A DNA stretch of 64,000 nt from Candidatus Hydrogenedentota bacterium (GCA_029552745.1 JAKPDK010000120.1:1-64000); one strand, 5' to 3'. Positions 17,413 to 26,844 are shown, counted from the stretch's first letter. Notes: a model not told the origin generated them from the sequence alone. Program-made: numbers and translations.

Positions 17413-17430
17413 TTCCTCCGGCCCCCCGTT

Positions 17431-17573
17431 GTCATTGCGAGGAGCCCCGAAGGGGCAACGTGGCAATCCCCTTAGGTATCCGGAGATTACCCCGACCCAT
17501 GCCCTATGTCCTCTTGCGCTACGCGGTTGAGGGGATTGCTTCGTCGCTTCGGGGACTCGCTCCTCGCAATGAC
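17431..17573 (+). repeat. Family A palindromic repeat, copy 2 of a close pair
   Basis: A 143-base unit in the same orientation as 17213-17355 and nearly identical. Exactly 37 bases after its end comes GTGCCAAAGG and GAACTTATGCAG (17611-17637), related to the transposase tail. The same spacing is found after the half unit at 38774-38816. Confidence 0.9.
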
Positions 17574-17698
17574 AACCAGGCGTACAAGCCCAGTCTACGT
17601 CCTCGATGCAGTGCCAAAGGTTTGGGAACTTATGCAGAATCCCGATCTGAGAAACAGGACGATGTACCATGTTAAGGTACAAGAGCCCAAATGTCGCG

Positions 17699-20600
17699 CT
17701 AGTTTGAATGGCGAGAAGGCCGATCGCTGTCCCTGCGGTAATAGAGGGCCTCGCGGTCGGAAAGCAACCCGCGACGAATCATTCGATGGAGCCGCTCCAT
17801 GTCAACATTTCGCGGTTTTCCCGCCACAGCCGAACGGGGTTGGGACACGATAGGAGCGGACTTTTCCTTCCATAACGAGGTTTCCGCCAGAGAGTAGAAA
17901 CCCATGGAAAGCGCCAGTGTCGCACAGGTTGCTATAAGAACCCCATATAGCCATGGCGACTTTTCGGGGGGCTGGACTGTGACATCAGGGGCGGAAGGCA
18001 TACGACATCGATCACAGCAAATGCAATCCAATTCCGCGGTAGAGCGTACACCGAGATCGCAACGTATCGGAGCCGTGGTTGGCAAAAAGCGTCTCATCAA
18101 ACGAACACCGCCTAATAACGCCAGAAATGCCCCCGAAGGACAAAGATTGCGACACCAAAACCTCGGGAAAAACAGTGCAAATACGAGCGCTGTGGCTCCC
18201 AATATGATTGTGAAACGGCTGGGATGAGCGGTGAACCATGTAGTCAAGGGGTCGGAGTTAAACACGGATGGGTTGCGCGTCAGCGCGAACAAAAGAACCA
18301 AAAAGAATAGCAGCCCATACTTGACGTGCCGTGCGTAACGCCACGTCATTTTGTTCAAAGATACCGAAAACTTTTTGGGAATTAGATCGCCTAGCAGTTC
18401 CTGGAACGCACCGAAGGGACAGAGGTAACCGCAATACAGGTTCCCGAAAACGATAACAAGAACCGGCACGCCTACGGTAAGAAGAAAAGCAGGCCGAAAC
18501 GATGGGAAAAGCGGCTTGAGACCGACGAACGTGGCTACGTGTTGTGCTGCGTATTGCATGTTGAAGCGATATCCCAACACCACGACAATGCCTAGCAATA
18601 AAAGCCGTCGCACTGTACGGTTAGGATATGTTCTCATTACGGCAAGCGCCGCGAGGAATGCCAGAAACAGCGCCGATGCCCAATCCCACTGGGAGATGTT
18701 CCCTTCGTAAGAATCTTGTTTCAAAGGTGCTTCAAGCGCGATACGGGCAAATGTAGGCGCGGCTTTTCGCAAGGCATCCAGGACGGCAGCCGATGTGAGC
18801 GTGGCTCCACTGCAGCCATCCACATTAAGTTCCGAAGGGGCGCGTAGCAAATTTTTCTCATAAAGTTTTGGAAGCCACGTTCGCACCATTTCCAGGTATG
18901 CTGGCGTCTCGTCATTTTGGAGGAATTCCACGCCTTGTAACACACCGTCCTTTCCCATAACCACGGCGATGTTTACGGGTCCGGCATAGCCGGCCAACGC
19001 ATTTGGCGCCAAATCACGGGCTGCAAAGACGAATGTTTGCTTTTCGGGCGCTTCGAGATACACGAACGACCTACCGTCCGACAACATGGCTGACCGTTGC
19101 TGCAGTTGGGCTTCGGGCAGAAACTTCCGGGCTATTTCTTGGAGCTGTTGTATCTCATCCGTACGGTTGTAATACGAAAACAAATCCGAGGCGATGAGTA
19201 ATAGGACTGCGAAACCTGTGGCAACATAGCCAATGCGCCGTACCCAAAGGTCATAGCGGTCTGTGGGAACAACCGGCAGGCCACGACCCGATGCGAGGAA
19301 AACGAGAGCCACCCATTCGACCAGGAATAAGCTCACCGCGAGGAGGGTCTGCGCCATTCCAAGAAAAGGTAGTAATATCAACCCCGTGAAGGCAGCCCCG
19401 AACGCGCCACCCATGTGATCCAAAAACTCCAGCCATCTGCTGCTAGCTTCTACCTTGTGTCCAAGCCGATCAAAAAGATAGGCGCTCGCTGGGAAAAAGG
19501 TTCCATTCACGACACCGGCGCCCAGTACGATGATGCGCCAGAACGTTTTCGAGAGATTCCGCGGCAACACCGGCGCCGAGAGTGCGAACGCAATGTATAC
19601 GAGTAGGACCCCAAACAGGAAAAACAAAATCCTGTTGGGGTGTCGAGAAACCACCGATTTTGTTAGGCTGCCTCCTAAAAAAATACCCAGCATGAATACA
19701 GCGGTAAGCAGCCCCACATCCAAGTAAAGTGAACCAAATTGATACTGATAGGCGAAAAGCAGGGTGAGGTTGAAAGACATGCTGGCAACGCCTGTTCCGA
19801 ATACAAGAATTGCGGCATCAAACATATTGGGCTTTGCGGCGTCCGCGCGGTAATGTCGCCAGATATAGGTCAGACGGAAACTTCCATACAGTAGCAAGAG
19901 AGCAAAGCAAAGAACGGGCACCGTGGCAAAAACCGCCGGAAACACCTCCGCCAAAGCCAAATCCGAGTACAAATGCAGGGTAGCGGAAAGGCTGTACACA
20001 AGCGATTTGGGAGCACCGTCTGTATTGAGCAATATCGTTTCGTTGCCTTGCGTCATCAAAGTCTCGTAGGCTTCGCGTTGAAAGGCAATGCGGTCGACAG
20101 GATACAAAGCAGAGAGACCCGTTGTGGGATAGATTTCTGACGCATCAGGGATGGAGGCAAAAAGCGAGCACAATTCGTCGGGGTTCTCTGACAATGGGGC
20201 GTCTGACGCCAAAAACCAACTCTCTTCGCCCGGTTTCAGTGCGATGTGCGCAAAGGAAGTGCGTAACGTTTGCAATATGGAAGCGCCCAAGTACGCCAGT
20301 TCGCTGCTCATGTAATTCACAGGACCGCGGAAACGTACGGATATGACTCCTCCTTCCGAAAGATGGCGTTTCAGGGCAGCGAAAAATTCACGTGTGACAT
20401 AACGATTGGTAACTAATGAAGAAAGATCTCCCACGGATAGAAGAATAAGGTCAAATTTCGGTTGGTCAGCATGTGAATGACTGAAATAGACGCGGGGCTC
20501 TTCCGAAGCAATCCCGAATCGCTCCTTGTCTGTCGGGAACATGTCAGGCGCTATCTGCAACAATCGTTTTGGATACGCGGCATCGGGACAAAACCAGACC

Positions 20601-21607
20601 ACCGTTTCAGTCGTCGGCGCCTCTAAGAACCGACTGCAAATCGCTAAAGCGGATTGGCCTACAACCGCTATACGGCGGCTCTTGGGACGTTGCGCCAGAT
20701 GCATAGCAACGACTTGGGAAGCATGTTCTTTTTCAGGCAAGGTCTCGCAGACGCCGCCCCAAGACAACACGACAAGTTGATCCCGGTTCCACCCATAAAG
20801 ATAGAGGGTTTGAGGGGTTGTAAAATGCCCACCAAATTGACCTGTGGGAATCATACGCCGCCACAGAGATCCTTGGTTATAAGAACTCCATGCGGTGCCC
20901 GTTCCGGCGGCGGTTGCCCCTATCAAACCCAACGCCGTCAAACCAAGGATCATGTCTTGCATGTGACGTGAACGGCGCTCGTCGGTCATATGAGTAAGCC
21001 CTACCAACACGGCAAAAAGGCACGCACCGATCAGGATCAAAGTTTCCGATGTGTTACCGTAGGCAAGAAACAAAGTCGCTGAAACGCCGCCGATAAATGC
21101 GCCCAACGTTTCCAGGACATAGACGTATGCCACGGGTAGTGGGCGGTCTCTCTCGCTCGCCCATCGGCACGTTTTGACGAACAAATAGCCCGTCGTGAAC
21201 GAAAAGGGCGCTGTGAGCGCAAGCGTCGTTACAATCATTCGCCCTAGAGGGAAAAGTTCGAATGTTTCGACACGTGCAAGAGGCCGTGCACAGTGCATGA
21301 GCTGAAATTGGAGAGCAAGAATCGGAATGTAGAACAGACAGACAACCGGGAGCGACGGACCGACTTTATTCTCGCCTTTCCAGGAAATGCGGTTAGGCGT
21401 TGTGGCGCCGATACCCACCCAGAATAACCAGCCCGCAAAGAAACAAGCGGTGGAGAATTCGTTTCCTTCAACAACGGTCAAAAACTCGCGGAATATAACC
21501 GTCTGAGCAATCGTGGAGAACAAACCAAGGGCTATCGGCACGCCTGACAAGGCTATTTGTCGATAGAATGTCTTTGGTTGAAGGGCTGCTGCCTCTTGTC
21601 GTTCCAT
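17699..21607 (-). CDS. Giant membrane fusion: spermidine-synthase-like, FMN-binding and NosR/NapH-like iron-sulfur domains
   Basis: 1302 residues with about 20 or more membrane helices. Residues 15-235: seven or so helices of the membrane spermidine-synthase-like type. Residues 260-510: soluble Rossmann domain like aminopropyltransferases (FDLILLSVGDLSSLVTNRYV, then LSEGGVISVRF), but the usual GGGDG loop reads VVGQSALA, so catalysis is doubtful. Residues 550-810: second helix block. Residues 865-960: FMN-binding domain with the covalent-FMN motif DGCSGATLTS (Ser933-Gly-Ala-Thr936). Residues 975-1240: NosR/NapH-type domain with CGYLCPFGA (Cys1059, 1063) and CRNLCPSGA (Cys1152, 1156), and a third cluster CICCDRC (1195-1201). 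Known relatives of the last two modules move electrons across or along the membrane (RnfG/NqrC, NosR, NapH). The gene stands alone, so its partner is unknown. The combination is unusual. Confidence 0.82.
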   Translation of the reverse strand: MERQEAAALQPKTFYRQIALSGVPIALGLFSTIAQTVIFREFLTVVEGNEFSTACFFAGWLFWVGIGATTPNRISWKGENKVGPSLPVVCLFYIPILALQFQLMHCARPLARVETFELFPLGRMIVTTLALTAPFSFTTGYLFVKTCRWASERDRPLPVAYVYVLETLGAFIGGVSATLFLAYGNTSETLILIGACLFAVLVGLTHMTDERRSRHMQDMILGLTALGLIGATAAGTGTAWSSYNQGSLWRRMIPTGQFGGHFTTPQTLYLYGWNRDQLVVLSWGGVCETLPEKEHASQVVAMHLAQRPKSRRIAVVGQSALAICSRFLEAPTTETVVWFCPDAAYPKRLLQIAPDMFPTDKERFGIASEEPRVYFSHSHADQPKFDLILLSVGDLSSLVTNRYVTREFFAALKRHLSEGGVISVRFRGPVNYMSSELAYLGASILQTLRTSFAHIALKPGEESWFLASDAPLSENPDELCSLFASIPDASEIYPTTGLSALYPVDRIAFQREAYETLMTQGNETILLNTDGAPKSLVYSLSATLHLYSDLALAEVFPAVFATVPVLCFALLLLYGSFRLTYIWRHYRADAAKPNMFDAAILVFGTGVASMSFNLTLLFAYQYQFGSLYLDVGLLTAVFMLGIFLGGSLTKSVVSRHPNRILFFLFGVLLVYIAFALSAPVLPRNLSKTFWRIIVLGAGVVNGTFFPASAYLFDRLGHKVEASSRWLEFLDHMGGAFGAAFTGLILLPFLGMAQTLLAVSLFLVEWVALVFLASGRGLPVVPTDRYDLWVRRIGYVATGFAVLLLIASDLFSYYNRTDEIQQLQEIARKFLPEAQLQQRSAMLSDGRSFVYLEAPEKQTFVFAARDLAPNALAGYAGPVNIAVVMGKDGVLQGVEFLQNDETPAYLEMVRTWLPKLYEKNLLRAPSELNVDGCSGATLTSAAVLDALRKAAPTFARIALEAPLKQDSYEGNISQWDWASALFLAFLAALAVMRTYPNRTVRRLLLLGIVVVLGYRFNMQYAAQHVATFVGLKPLFPSFRPAFLLTVGVPVLVIVFGNLYCGYLCPFGAFQELLGDLIPKKFSVSLNKMTWRYARHVKYGLLFFLVLLFALTRNPSVFNSDPLTTWFTAHPSRFTIILGATALVFALFFPRFWCRNLCPSGAFLALLGGVRLMRRFLPTTAPIRCDLGVRSTAELDCICCDRCRMPSAPDVTVQPPEKSPWLYGVLIATCATLALSMGFYSLAETSLWKEKSAPIVSQPRSAVAGKPRNVDMERLHRMIRRGLLSDREALYYRRDSDRPSRHSN

Positions 21608-21855
21608 CCCGAACGCGCCGCCTTCGTACCGTTATAAATGCCTACAGTCATGATGCTACGAAGACCCGTTGGCGCGCAACACAAGAAAGGTTGCTCTTTC
21701 GAAACCGATCATAAGCCGTGGTCTCAATAGTTGCACAAGGCAAAACGGTTAGGATGGAAGGTTCGTCAAGAAACTCGCTATTTCTTTCGTTTTTCTATCA
21801 TGCGTTCTACGCGGGATTCGACCTTGCAAACATCAAAAAAACGGAAATCTTGAGT

Positions 21856-22302
21856 TTATTGACTTTTGTCCTCAGGCGGGGTCGGCGGCACGGAAGGCAT
21901 GCTGGACGCTTTTTTCATGAAGAAGAAACCGACTGTGAGAGCCAAGATAATCGCCGCGATGCCCAGCAGCGCAAACGTATCCACCTCTTTGATATCCAGA
22001 ATGATGACTTTTCGGGCTATGGCGATTATCGCCACAGACATCACGACTTCATGACGGTATTCGCGGTGCGCCATGTAGGTTCTCATGATGGTTTCCAATA
22101 ATTCCACACCGATGATGACGAGCATGAATTGCCCAAAGAGTTCCAACAGGCGGTCGACCGAAATGTACAAATAAGGGGGGGTGGTAACACTCTCCAAGAT
22201 AATCCAGGCGAGGTCAACTGTCGCGAGGAACAAAATTAATGCCATCATGACCATAAGCACTGTGACCATAAAGGTCTCGTATTTTTTCAGAAAAGCCGTC
22301 AT
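21856..22302 (-). CDS. PsiE-like small membrane protein
   Basis: 148 residues from the ATG at 22302, which has GGAGGG eight bases upstream; a longer in-frame reading has no such site. Four hydrophobic helices, with the central segment LYISVDRLLELFGQFMLVII, GVELLETIM and YRHEVVMSVAIIAIARKVII typical of the PsiE (phosphate-starvation-inducible E) family. The C-terminus is a short Pro-rich tail. The family's function is unknown; in enterobacteria expression is phosphate-responsive. It is a single gene, downstream of a repeat-filled gap. Confidence 0.8.
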   Translation of the reverse strand: MTAFLKKYETFMVTVLMVMMALILFLATVDLAWIILESVTTPPYLYISVDRLLELFGQFMLVIIGVELLETIMRTYMAHREYRHEVVMSVAIIAIARKVIILDIKEVDTFALLGIAAIILALTVGFFFMKKASSMPSVPPTPPEDKSQ

Positions 22303-23279
22303 AGGGATTTCCCTCCTATGGAGTGGAGTTACTTTGGGTCTGCAACACATGTACTCGTTACGTGCATGTGTATGTCCTATGGCAAGCCCTCTCGTCCTCG
22401 AATGGGAAAAGGAGTGACGAAAGAGGTTCCATTGCCCTTATACCTAAAATCTTCCAAGGCAGTCAACCTATTGTTCGAACGGAGCAAATATACAAGAGGA
22501 CGAAGCGATCTCCTCGGGTATCTGTAGGGGCGCAACGTGTTGCGCCCTTTCACCCGTGGTCCTTCAGGTAAGCGCGAGACATTGATCGGGAGGGCGACCA
22601 CAGCGGGTCGCCCCTACAATGCGGTACGCGAGGGCTTTTTTTCTCACATGCCCTTGTTTTCTCTGTAGGGGCGAGGCATGCCTCGCCCTGTTCGGTTATT
22701 CTTGCGAGGAGCCGCGTCCGCTACGCGAGGAATCAGTCCCCGGTGTTTTTTGTAGGGGCGAGCCCCCGTGCTCGTCCTCTTCGTCCCCCTGGTTGTCATT
22801 GCGAGGAGTAAGACCCCGACGTGACGAAGCAATCCCCTCAACCTCGCAGCGCAAGAGAACCTAAGGCAAGGTCATTTTTGAATACCTAAGGGGATTGCCA
22901 CGTCGCCCCTTCGGGGCTCCTCGCAATGACAACCTGGATACGTAGCGTAAGGGGACATCGTGCGTGACGGCATACCTCGCAATGACAGTGCGGGGCGTAG
23001 TGCAAGAGGATGCTGGGCGAGGTCCGGGTCCACCGCAAGTACCTGGGAAAGTTGTTGCATTGGAGGCAAGGATGACTGCCCCGCGTTGTGCCCGTCAAGG
23101 CTGACGTATCGTCTGTGGATGTGCGTGTCACGTGGGGTGCTGGGCTGTCTATCTGACCTGAACGGGCGCGAGACCTTATTGCATCTACTTGGGATCTCGT
23201 CGGCACATGCTTGGTCTTTTATCGTTCCTTGGGGGGTAAATAGCGGCAAGGCTCGTCTAATTACGCAACGGATTACGAC
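22303..23279. repeat. Repeat-filled gap of about 1 kb
   Basis: No gene is supported here. Family B hairpins lie at about 22523-22548 (core GCAACGTGTTGC), 22592-22617 (GACCACAGCGGGTC), 22664-22689 (GAGGCATGCCTC) and 22752-22777 (GAGCCCCCGTGCTC). A full family A unit, inverted relative to the 17 kb pair, lies at 22795-22930, and a half copy (GTGCGTGACGGC to CGCAATGAC) at 22958-22986. From 22990 to 23279 I see only unassigned sequence; short open frames there lack family features. Confidence 0.75.
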
Positions 23280-24212
23280 CTATTTCCGAAGTCTTGCAAA
23301 GTATTCGGTGATTGTTTGAACATCTTTCCGAATCTGTTCAACCAAATCCTCACGGGAGGGAAACTTTCTTTCGGGGCGCAGTCTGTGATGAAAAATCAGC
23401 TCCATCTCTTTTCCTGAGATATCCCCGCTGAAGTTTATCAGGTGTGCCTCCACAACGACGTTGTCTTGACGAATCGTAGGGGCAATGCCGATGTTGATAG
23501 CGGCAGGGTAGGACATCCCATCCAGTAGTGCTTCCGCCGCATAGACGCCGTGTGCGGGAATGATGCTCCGTGGGGAGATAACGTTTGCCGTGGGAAATCC
23601 CAGAGTTTTGCCGATGCCGCGGCCTTGCTCGATGCGCCCATGCAGGGCAAATTTTCTGCCAAGAAATAGTTCCGCTTGTTCCAGGTCGCCCTCGAGAATG
23701 CGCTCTCGGATCGCTGTGCTGCTCACGCGTTCGCCTTGTATGAGGAGAGGTGCCATCTGAGAAACTTTGAAACCGAAGCGAGGAGCCATGTTCTCCAGCA
23801 GGTCGAAGTCGCCCCGCGCGGCACGTCCAAACCGGAAATCATGCCCCACAACAAGCTCCCGCACGCCACATTTACCCAAAAGGACCTTTTCGACAAAATC
23901 TTTCGGCTCGAGACTTGCCGTTTCGGCATTAAAGGGAAAGAAAAAAACTGCGTCCAAGCCAAGGTGCTCCAGCAAGGCGATTTTCTGTTTTTCTGTAGTC
24001 AATAAGTTGGGGGTGTGGTTGGGCATAAAGAATTCTCGAGGGTGAGGACGAAATGTGAGGACGGCGGCTGTCCCATTGATTCGGCGCGCATCTTGCACTA
24101 CTTGACGAAGAATCGCTTGGTGTCCCAGGTGTACCCCGTCAAAACTCCCGATGGTCATGACGACATGCGGCAACCGCGGCGTCTCAGTGAATATGTTATT
24201 AACCACGAGCAT
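23280..24212 (-). CDS. ribF: Bifunctional riboflavin kinase/FAD synthetase
   Basis: 310 residues from the ATG at 24212, the usual length; a longer open frame would run into truB. The N-terminal FAD synthetase domain has VVMTIGSFDGVHLGHQAIL (nucleotidyltransferase signature), FRPHPREFF and VGHDFRFGRAARGD, with STAIRERI closing the domain. The C-terminal kinase domain shows GRIEQGRGIGKTLGFPTANV and NIGIAPTI. It makes FMN and FAD from riboflavin in the cytoplasm. It is the last gene of the rimP-nusA-infB operon, starting five bases after the truB stop, a common arrangement (truB-ribF). Confidence 0.95.
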   Translation of the reverse strand: MLVVNNIFTETPRLPHVVMTIGSFDGVHLGHQAILRQVVQDARRINGTAAVLTFRPHPREFFMPNHTPNLLTTEKQKIALLEHLGLDAVFFFPFNAETASLEPKDFVEKVLLGKCGVRELVVGHDFRFGRAARGDFDLLENMAPRFGFKVSQMAPLLIQGERVSSTAIRERILEGDLEQAELFLGRKFALHGRIEQGRGIGKTLGFPTANVISPRSIIPAHGVYAAEALLDGMSYPAAINIGIAPTIRQDNVVVEAHLINFSGDISGKEMELIFHHRLRPERKFPSREDLVEQIRKDVQTITEYFARLRK

Positions 24213-24216
24213 GACG

Positions 24217-25107
24217 TCACGAAGATTGAACCGCGAGCACGCGTCTCGGTTGAATGCGCCGACCTGGTTGCACCTCACCTAACGCGATCAATTCCCCTCG
24301 CTCGTTCTTGATTTGTACCCAACCCTCGACCACAGGGCACTCAAACTTCAAATGACTTCGTTCAATGACGCCGCCCGAGAGTGTATTTAGCGCTGCCTTT
24401 GCGCACACAACCACCTCTGGTAAATCGAGCGCCTTTTCCATGGGAAGTAACCGCTCCCTTACGGCATCCGCGGAAGTCAACTCATCCAAAGGCGCGGCTT
24501 CGTGTACACCATGTTTTCCAACCCATGTTCGCCGAAGTGATACCAACGCTGCACCGCATCCCGCCAACTCTCCCACTTCGTGACACAAGGCGCGCGCATA
24601 CGTGCCGCTGCTGCACCGCAACACAAACTCCACATCGGGTGGCTGATAGTCTCGCACGAGAAATTCATGAACGGTAATGGCGCGAGGCTGACGTTCTACG
24701 GTCTCTCCTTTACGCGCCAGTTTATAAAGCCGCTGCCCTTTGACCTTGACAGCGCTGACCATGGGCGGCATCTGCTGAATGTTTCCAGTAAATTTGTTGA
24801 ACAGGTGCTGTATTTGTGCCAAATGTAATTCCGGCACAGGACGCACCGCAACCACCTCTCCTTCCATGTCATACGAAGTTGTGGTGATACCGAATCGCAT
24901 GTTGCCTTCGTAGACCTTGTCCAACGACGTCAGAAATTCCGACAGGCGCGTGGCGTTTCCCAAACAGAGAATCAGCAGACCGGTTGCGGACGGGTCCAGC
25001 GTACCCGTGTGGCCGACCCGTCGTATTCCAACCACACGCCGGATTCGGTCTACTACATCATGCGAGGTCAAACCTTGGGGTTTATCTACAAGCAAGACAC
25101 CGTTCAT
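24217..25107 (-). CDS. truB: tRNA pseudouridine(55) synthase
   Basis: 296 residues. It converts U55 in the T arm of tRNAs to pseudouridine. The N-terminus LLVDKPQGLTSHDVVDRIR and the catalytic motif VGHTGTLDPSATGLL with Asp38 are diagnostic; RYGTTT-like and YARALCHEVG segments follow in order. A C-terminal PUA-like part is short. The ATG overlaps the TGA of the DHH gene (ATGA), so translation is likely coupled. Confidence 0.96.
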   Translation of the reverse strand: MNGVLLVDKPQGLTSHDVVDRIRRVVGIRRVGHTGTLDPSATGLLILCLGNATRLSEFLTSLDKVYEGNMRFGITTTSYDMEGEVVAVRPVPELHLAQIQHLFNKFTGNIQQMPPMVSAVKVKGQRLYKLARKGETVERQPRAITVHEFLVRDYQPPDVEFVLRCSSGTYARALCHEVGELAGCGAALVSLRRTWVGKHGVHEAAPLDELTSADAVRERLLPMEKALDLPEVVVCAKAALNTLSGGVIERSHLKFECPVVEGWVQIKNERGELIALGEVQPGRRIQPRRVLAVQSS

Positions 25108-26120
25108 CGGGAATTCTCCAGCAGGCGGCGGGCAACGTCCAACACGGCATCTCGAGCCTGTTCCAAAGGCATGGCGAGGGTTGCACCCGCAGCCCCTACG
25201 TGTCCGCCGCCGCCGAAAGGCACGATGAGACGTAACGCGTTAAATTCAGGGGCTGCTCGAACACTGATTTTTGTCGTTCCATCGGGCAGTCCACGGAAAA
25301 GAATGGCAACTTGTACCCCTTCCACATTTCGTCCTAGGTTGATGAGATTATTGATGTCTTCTGCACCCGCTCCGGTCTCTTCTAAATCGGAAGGATAGAC
25401 TTCTGAGTACGCAAGCCGCGTATTCTCCAAGAATTGCATGCGGCTGAGAATGCGCGCCATCAAACTGAATTTGGCCTGTGACATTGCATCAAAACATCGT
25501 TGTGAAATCTCCGCCGCGTTGACGCCGTGTTCGATCATCCGCGCAGCAAGCCGGTGAGAGCGCGCCGTTGTGGATGCATACCGGAACCCGCCGGTGTCGG
25601 TGGCGATCGCCACATACAAGCACAACGCCGCCTCTGCATCGAGCGGGACACGGGCGACATCGAAAAGCTCAGCGACTATTTCTCCGGTTGCCGCATAGGA
25701 CGCGTCAACAAGCCGCATATCGCCATCGGGGTTGTCGTCTACATGGTGGTCGAGTACGACCAACGTGGCGTCTTGCGGAAGCACATCCTGGACGAGACCC
25801 AGTCGGTCTCTCCTTGGTGCGTCGAGCAGCAAGATCAAATCCGGATAAGCAGGGATCTCATTTGGAGACACGATAGATTTGGATCCCGGTAACCAGGAAT
25901 AGGCATGAGCGGTGGGGTTTTCCAATAGACAGGTGCATGGGACCCCCATCTTTTGAAGCAAATTCGCCGCAGCAAGCATGCTTCCCACCGCGTCCCCGTC
26001 GGGTGACACATGGGTAGCGATGGCGACTGAACTTGCTGCGCGTAATTTGGCAACAATCTCGCGCAAATCAACGTTCTTGGTCGCTTGAATCGGATTGTTT
26101 TTGATCGTCTTGTTCCGCAC
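25104..26120 (-). CDS. nrnA: DHH-DHHA1 phosphoesterase (NrnA-like)
   Basis: About 338 residues. The catalytic DHH domain has HVSPDGDAVGS (metal-binding DxD), LLLDAPRRDR and VVLDHHVDDNPDGD. The DHHA1 domain ends with VPFGGGGHVGAAGATL. NrnA-type enzymes degrade short oligoribonucleotides and often also pAp, and are commonly encoded between rbfA and truB, as here. The start is uncertain. The GTG at 26120 has AAGGA five bases before it but overlaps rbfA by 53 bases. A TTG at 26066, right after the rbfA stop, gives a more family-like N-terminus. The end overlaps truB by four bases. Confidence 0.9.
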   Translation of the reverse strand: MRNKTIKNNPIQATKNVDLREIVAKLRAASSVAIATHVSPDGDAVGSMLAAANLLQKMGVPCTCLLENPTAHAYSWLPGSKSIVSPNEIPAYPDLILLLDAPRRDRLGLVQDVLPQDATLVVLDHHVDDNPDGDMRLVDASYAATGEIVAELFDVARVPLDAEAALCLYVAIATDTGGFRYASTTARSHRLAARMIEHGVNAAEISQRCFDAMSQAKFSLMARILSRMQFLENTRLAYSEVYPSDLEETGAGAEDINNLINLGRNVEGVQVAILFRGLPDGTTKISVRAAPEFNALRLIVPFGGGGHVGAAGATLAMPLEQARDAVLDVARRLLENSR

Positions 26121-26457
26121 GAATTTCCTTAAAAACCTCTTCCAGGCGAAATGCTTTATCAAGGGTTGTGTCCGCTTCAAAACGTATTTCGGGCACATAA
26201 CGGAGCCGGATACTCCGTGCAATTTCTCGCCGAATCCAGCCAGCGCACTGTTGCAGCCCGATCAACGAACTCTTTCGTTCTTTTTCGGAACCATACAGGC
26301 TCACGTAGACCGTGGCGTAACGCAGATCCGGCGACATTCGGACCTCCATAACAGATACGAATCCGATACGCGGATCTTTGACGCCGTTCAAAAGGAGGTC
26401 GGCAATCTTCTTCCGTATTTCTTCGGCAACCCGTTTGCCACGGCCTTCTTGTTTCAT
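26068..26457 (-). CDS. rbfA: 30S ribosome-binding factor RbfA
   Basis: 129 residues from the ATG at 26457 (GAGG seven bases upstream). A KH-like cold-shock maturation factor of the 30S subunit. Visible features are RVAEEIRKKIADLLLNGVKD in the first helix, DPRIGFVSVMEVRMSPDLRY in the core, and RYVPEIRFEADTTLDKAFRL near the end. The C-terminal tail is polar (EQDDQKQSDSSDQER), as in many homologues. It lies 10 bases after ylxP in the translation operon. Confidence 0.95.
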   Translation of the reverse strand: MKQEGRGKRVAEEIRKKIADLLLNGVKDPRIGFVSVMEVRMSPDLRYATVYVSLYGSEKERKSSLIGLQQCAGWIRREIARSIRLRYVPEIRFEADTTLDKAFRLEEVFKEIRAEQDDQKQSDSSDQER

Positions 26458-26467
26458 GGTTACATCC

Positions 26468-26749
26468 TCAAAGCATTTCGATGTGGTAATCCAGCAGTTC
26501 AGCGCCGTTCTTTTGTGCGGCAAACCGGGCAATTTCATTTAGTTGCGCATTGACAAACCGCGTGTCATCTCCGATAACACAGGCGGCAAGTGTCGCACGC
26601 GCCCAGAGATCCTTTTCGCCAATCTCCGCCACGGAACAGTTATAGCGATTGTGGATCTGCTGTTTTAGGCTCTTCACGACGCGGCGTTTCTCTTTCAACG
26701 AATGTGAGCCCGGGATGAGTAATTCAATGTGGAGCACACCGATAGTCAC
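26468..26749 (-). CDS. DUF503 protein (YlxP-like)
   Basis: 93 residues with a GTG start. The sequence GVLHIELLIPGSHSLKEKRR is diagnostic of DUF503, followed by VVKSLKQQIHNRYNCSVAEI. These small proteins lie between infB and rbfA in many bacteria and have been proposed to help ribosome maturation; the function is not settled. Position and length here are typical. Confidence 0.92.
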   Translation of the reverse strand: MTIGVLHIELLIPGSHSLKEKRRVVKSLKQQIHNRYNCSVAEIGEKDLWARATLAACVIGDDTRFVNAQLNEIARFAAQKNGAELLDYHIEML

Positions 26750-26817
26750 GTGTCGAATCCTGCTGTCGTGTCGGAGTTTGCCGCCCCCGAAGCAGCGCCC
26801 TCGATAGCATTATCTTT

Positions 26818-26844
26818 TTTGTAACAAACCAGGTTTGTTACAAA
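26818..26844. repeat. Palindrome between infB and ylxP
   Basis: TTTGTAACAAACC / GGTTTGTTACAAA around a single A, 13-base arms. No T-run follows on the minus strand, so it is not a standard terminator. It may be an mRNA hairpin that tunes read-through from infB or a protein-binding site. Confidence 0.55.

Noticed and set aside
25104-26222. Longest reading of the DHH gene from 26222
   Set aside because: It would overlap rbfA by 155 bases and its N-terminus is not family-like; later starts are preferred.
26818-26844. Palindrome downstream of infB as a rho-independent terminator
   Set aside because: No T-run on the minus strand and the operon continues 69 bases on; kept only as a palindrome.
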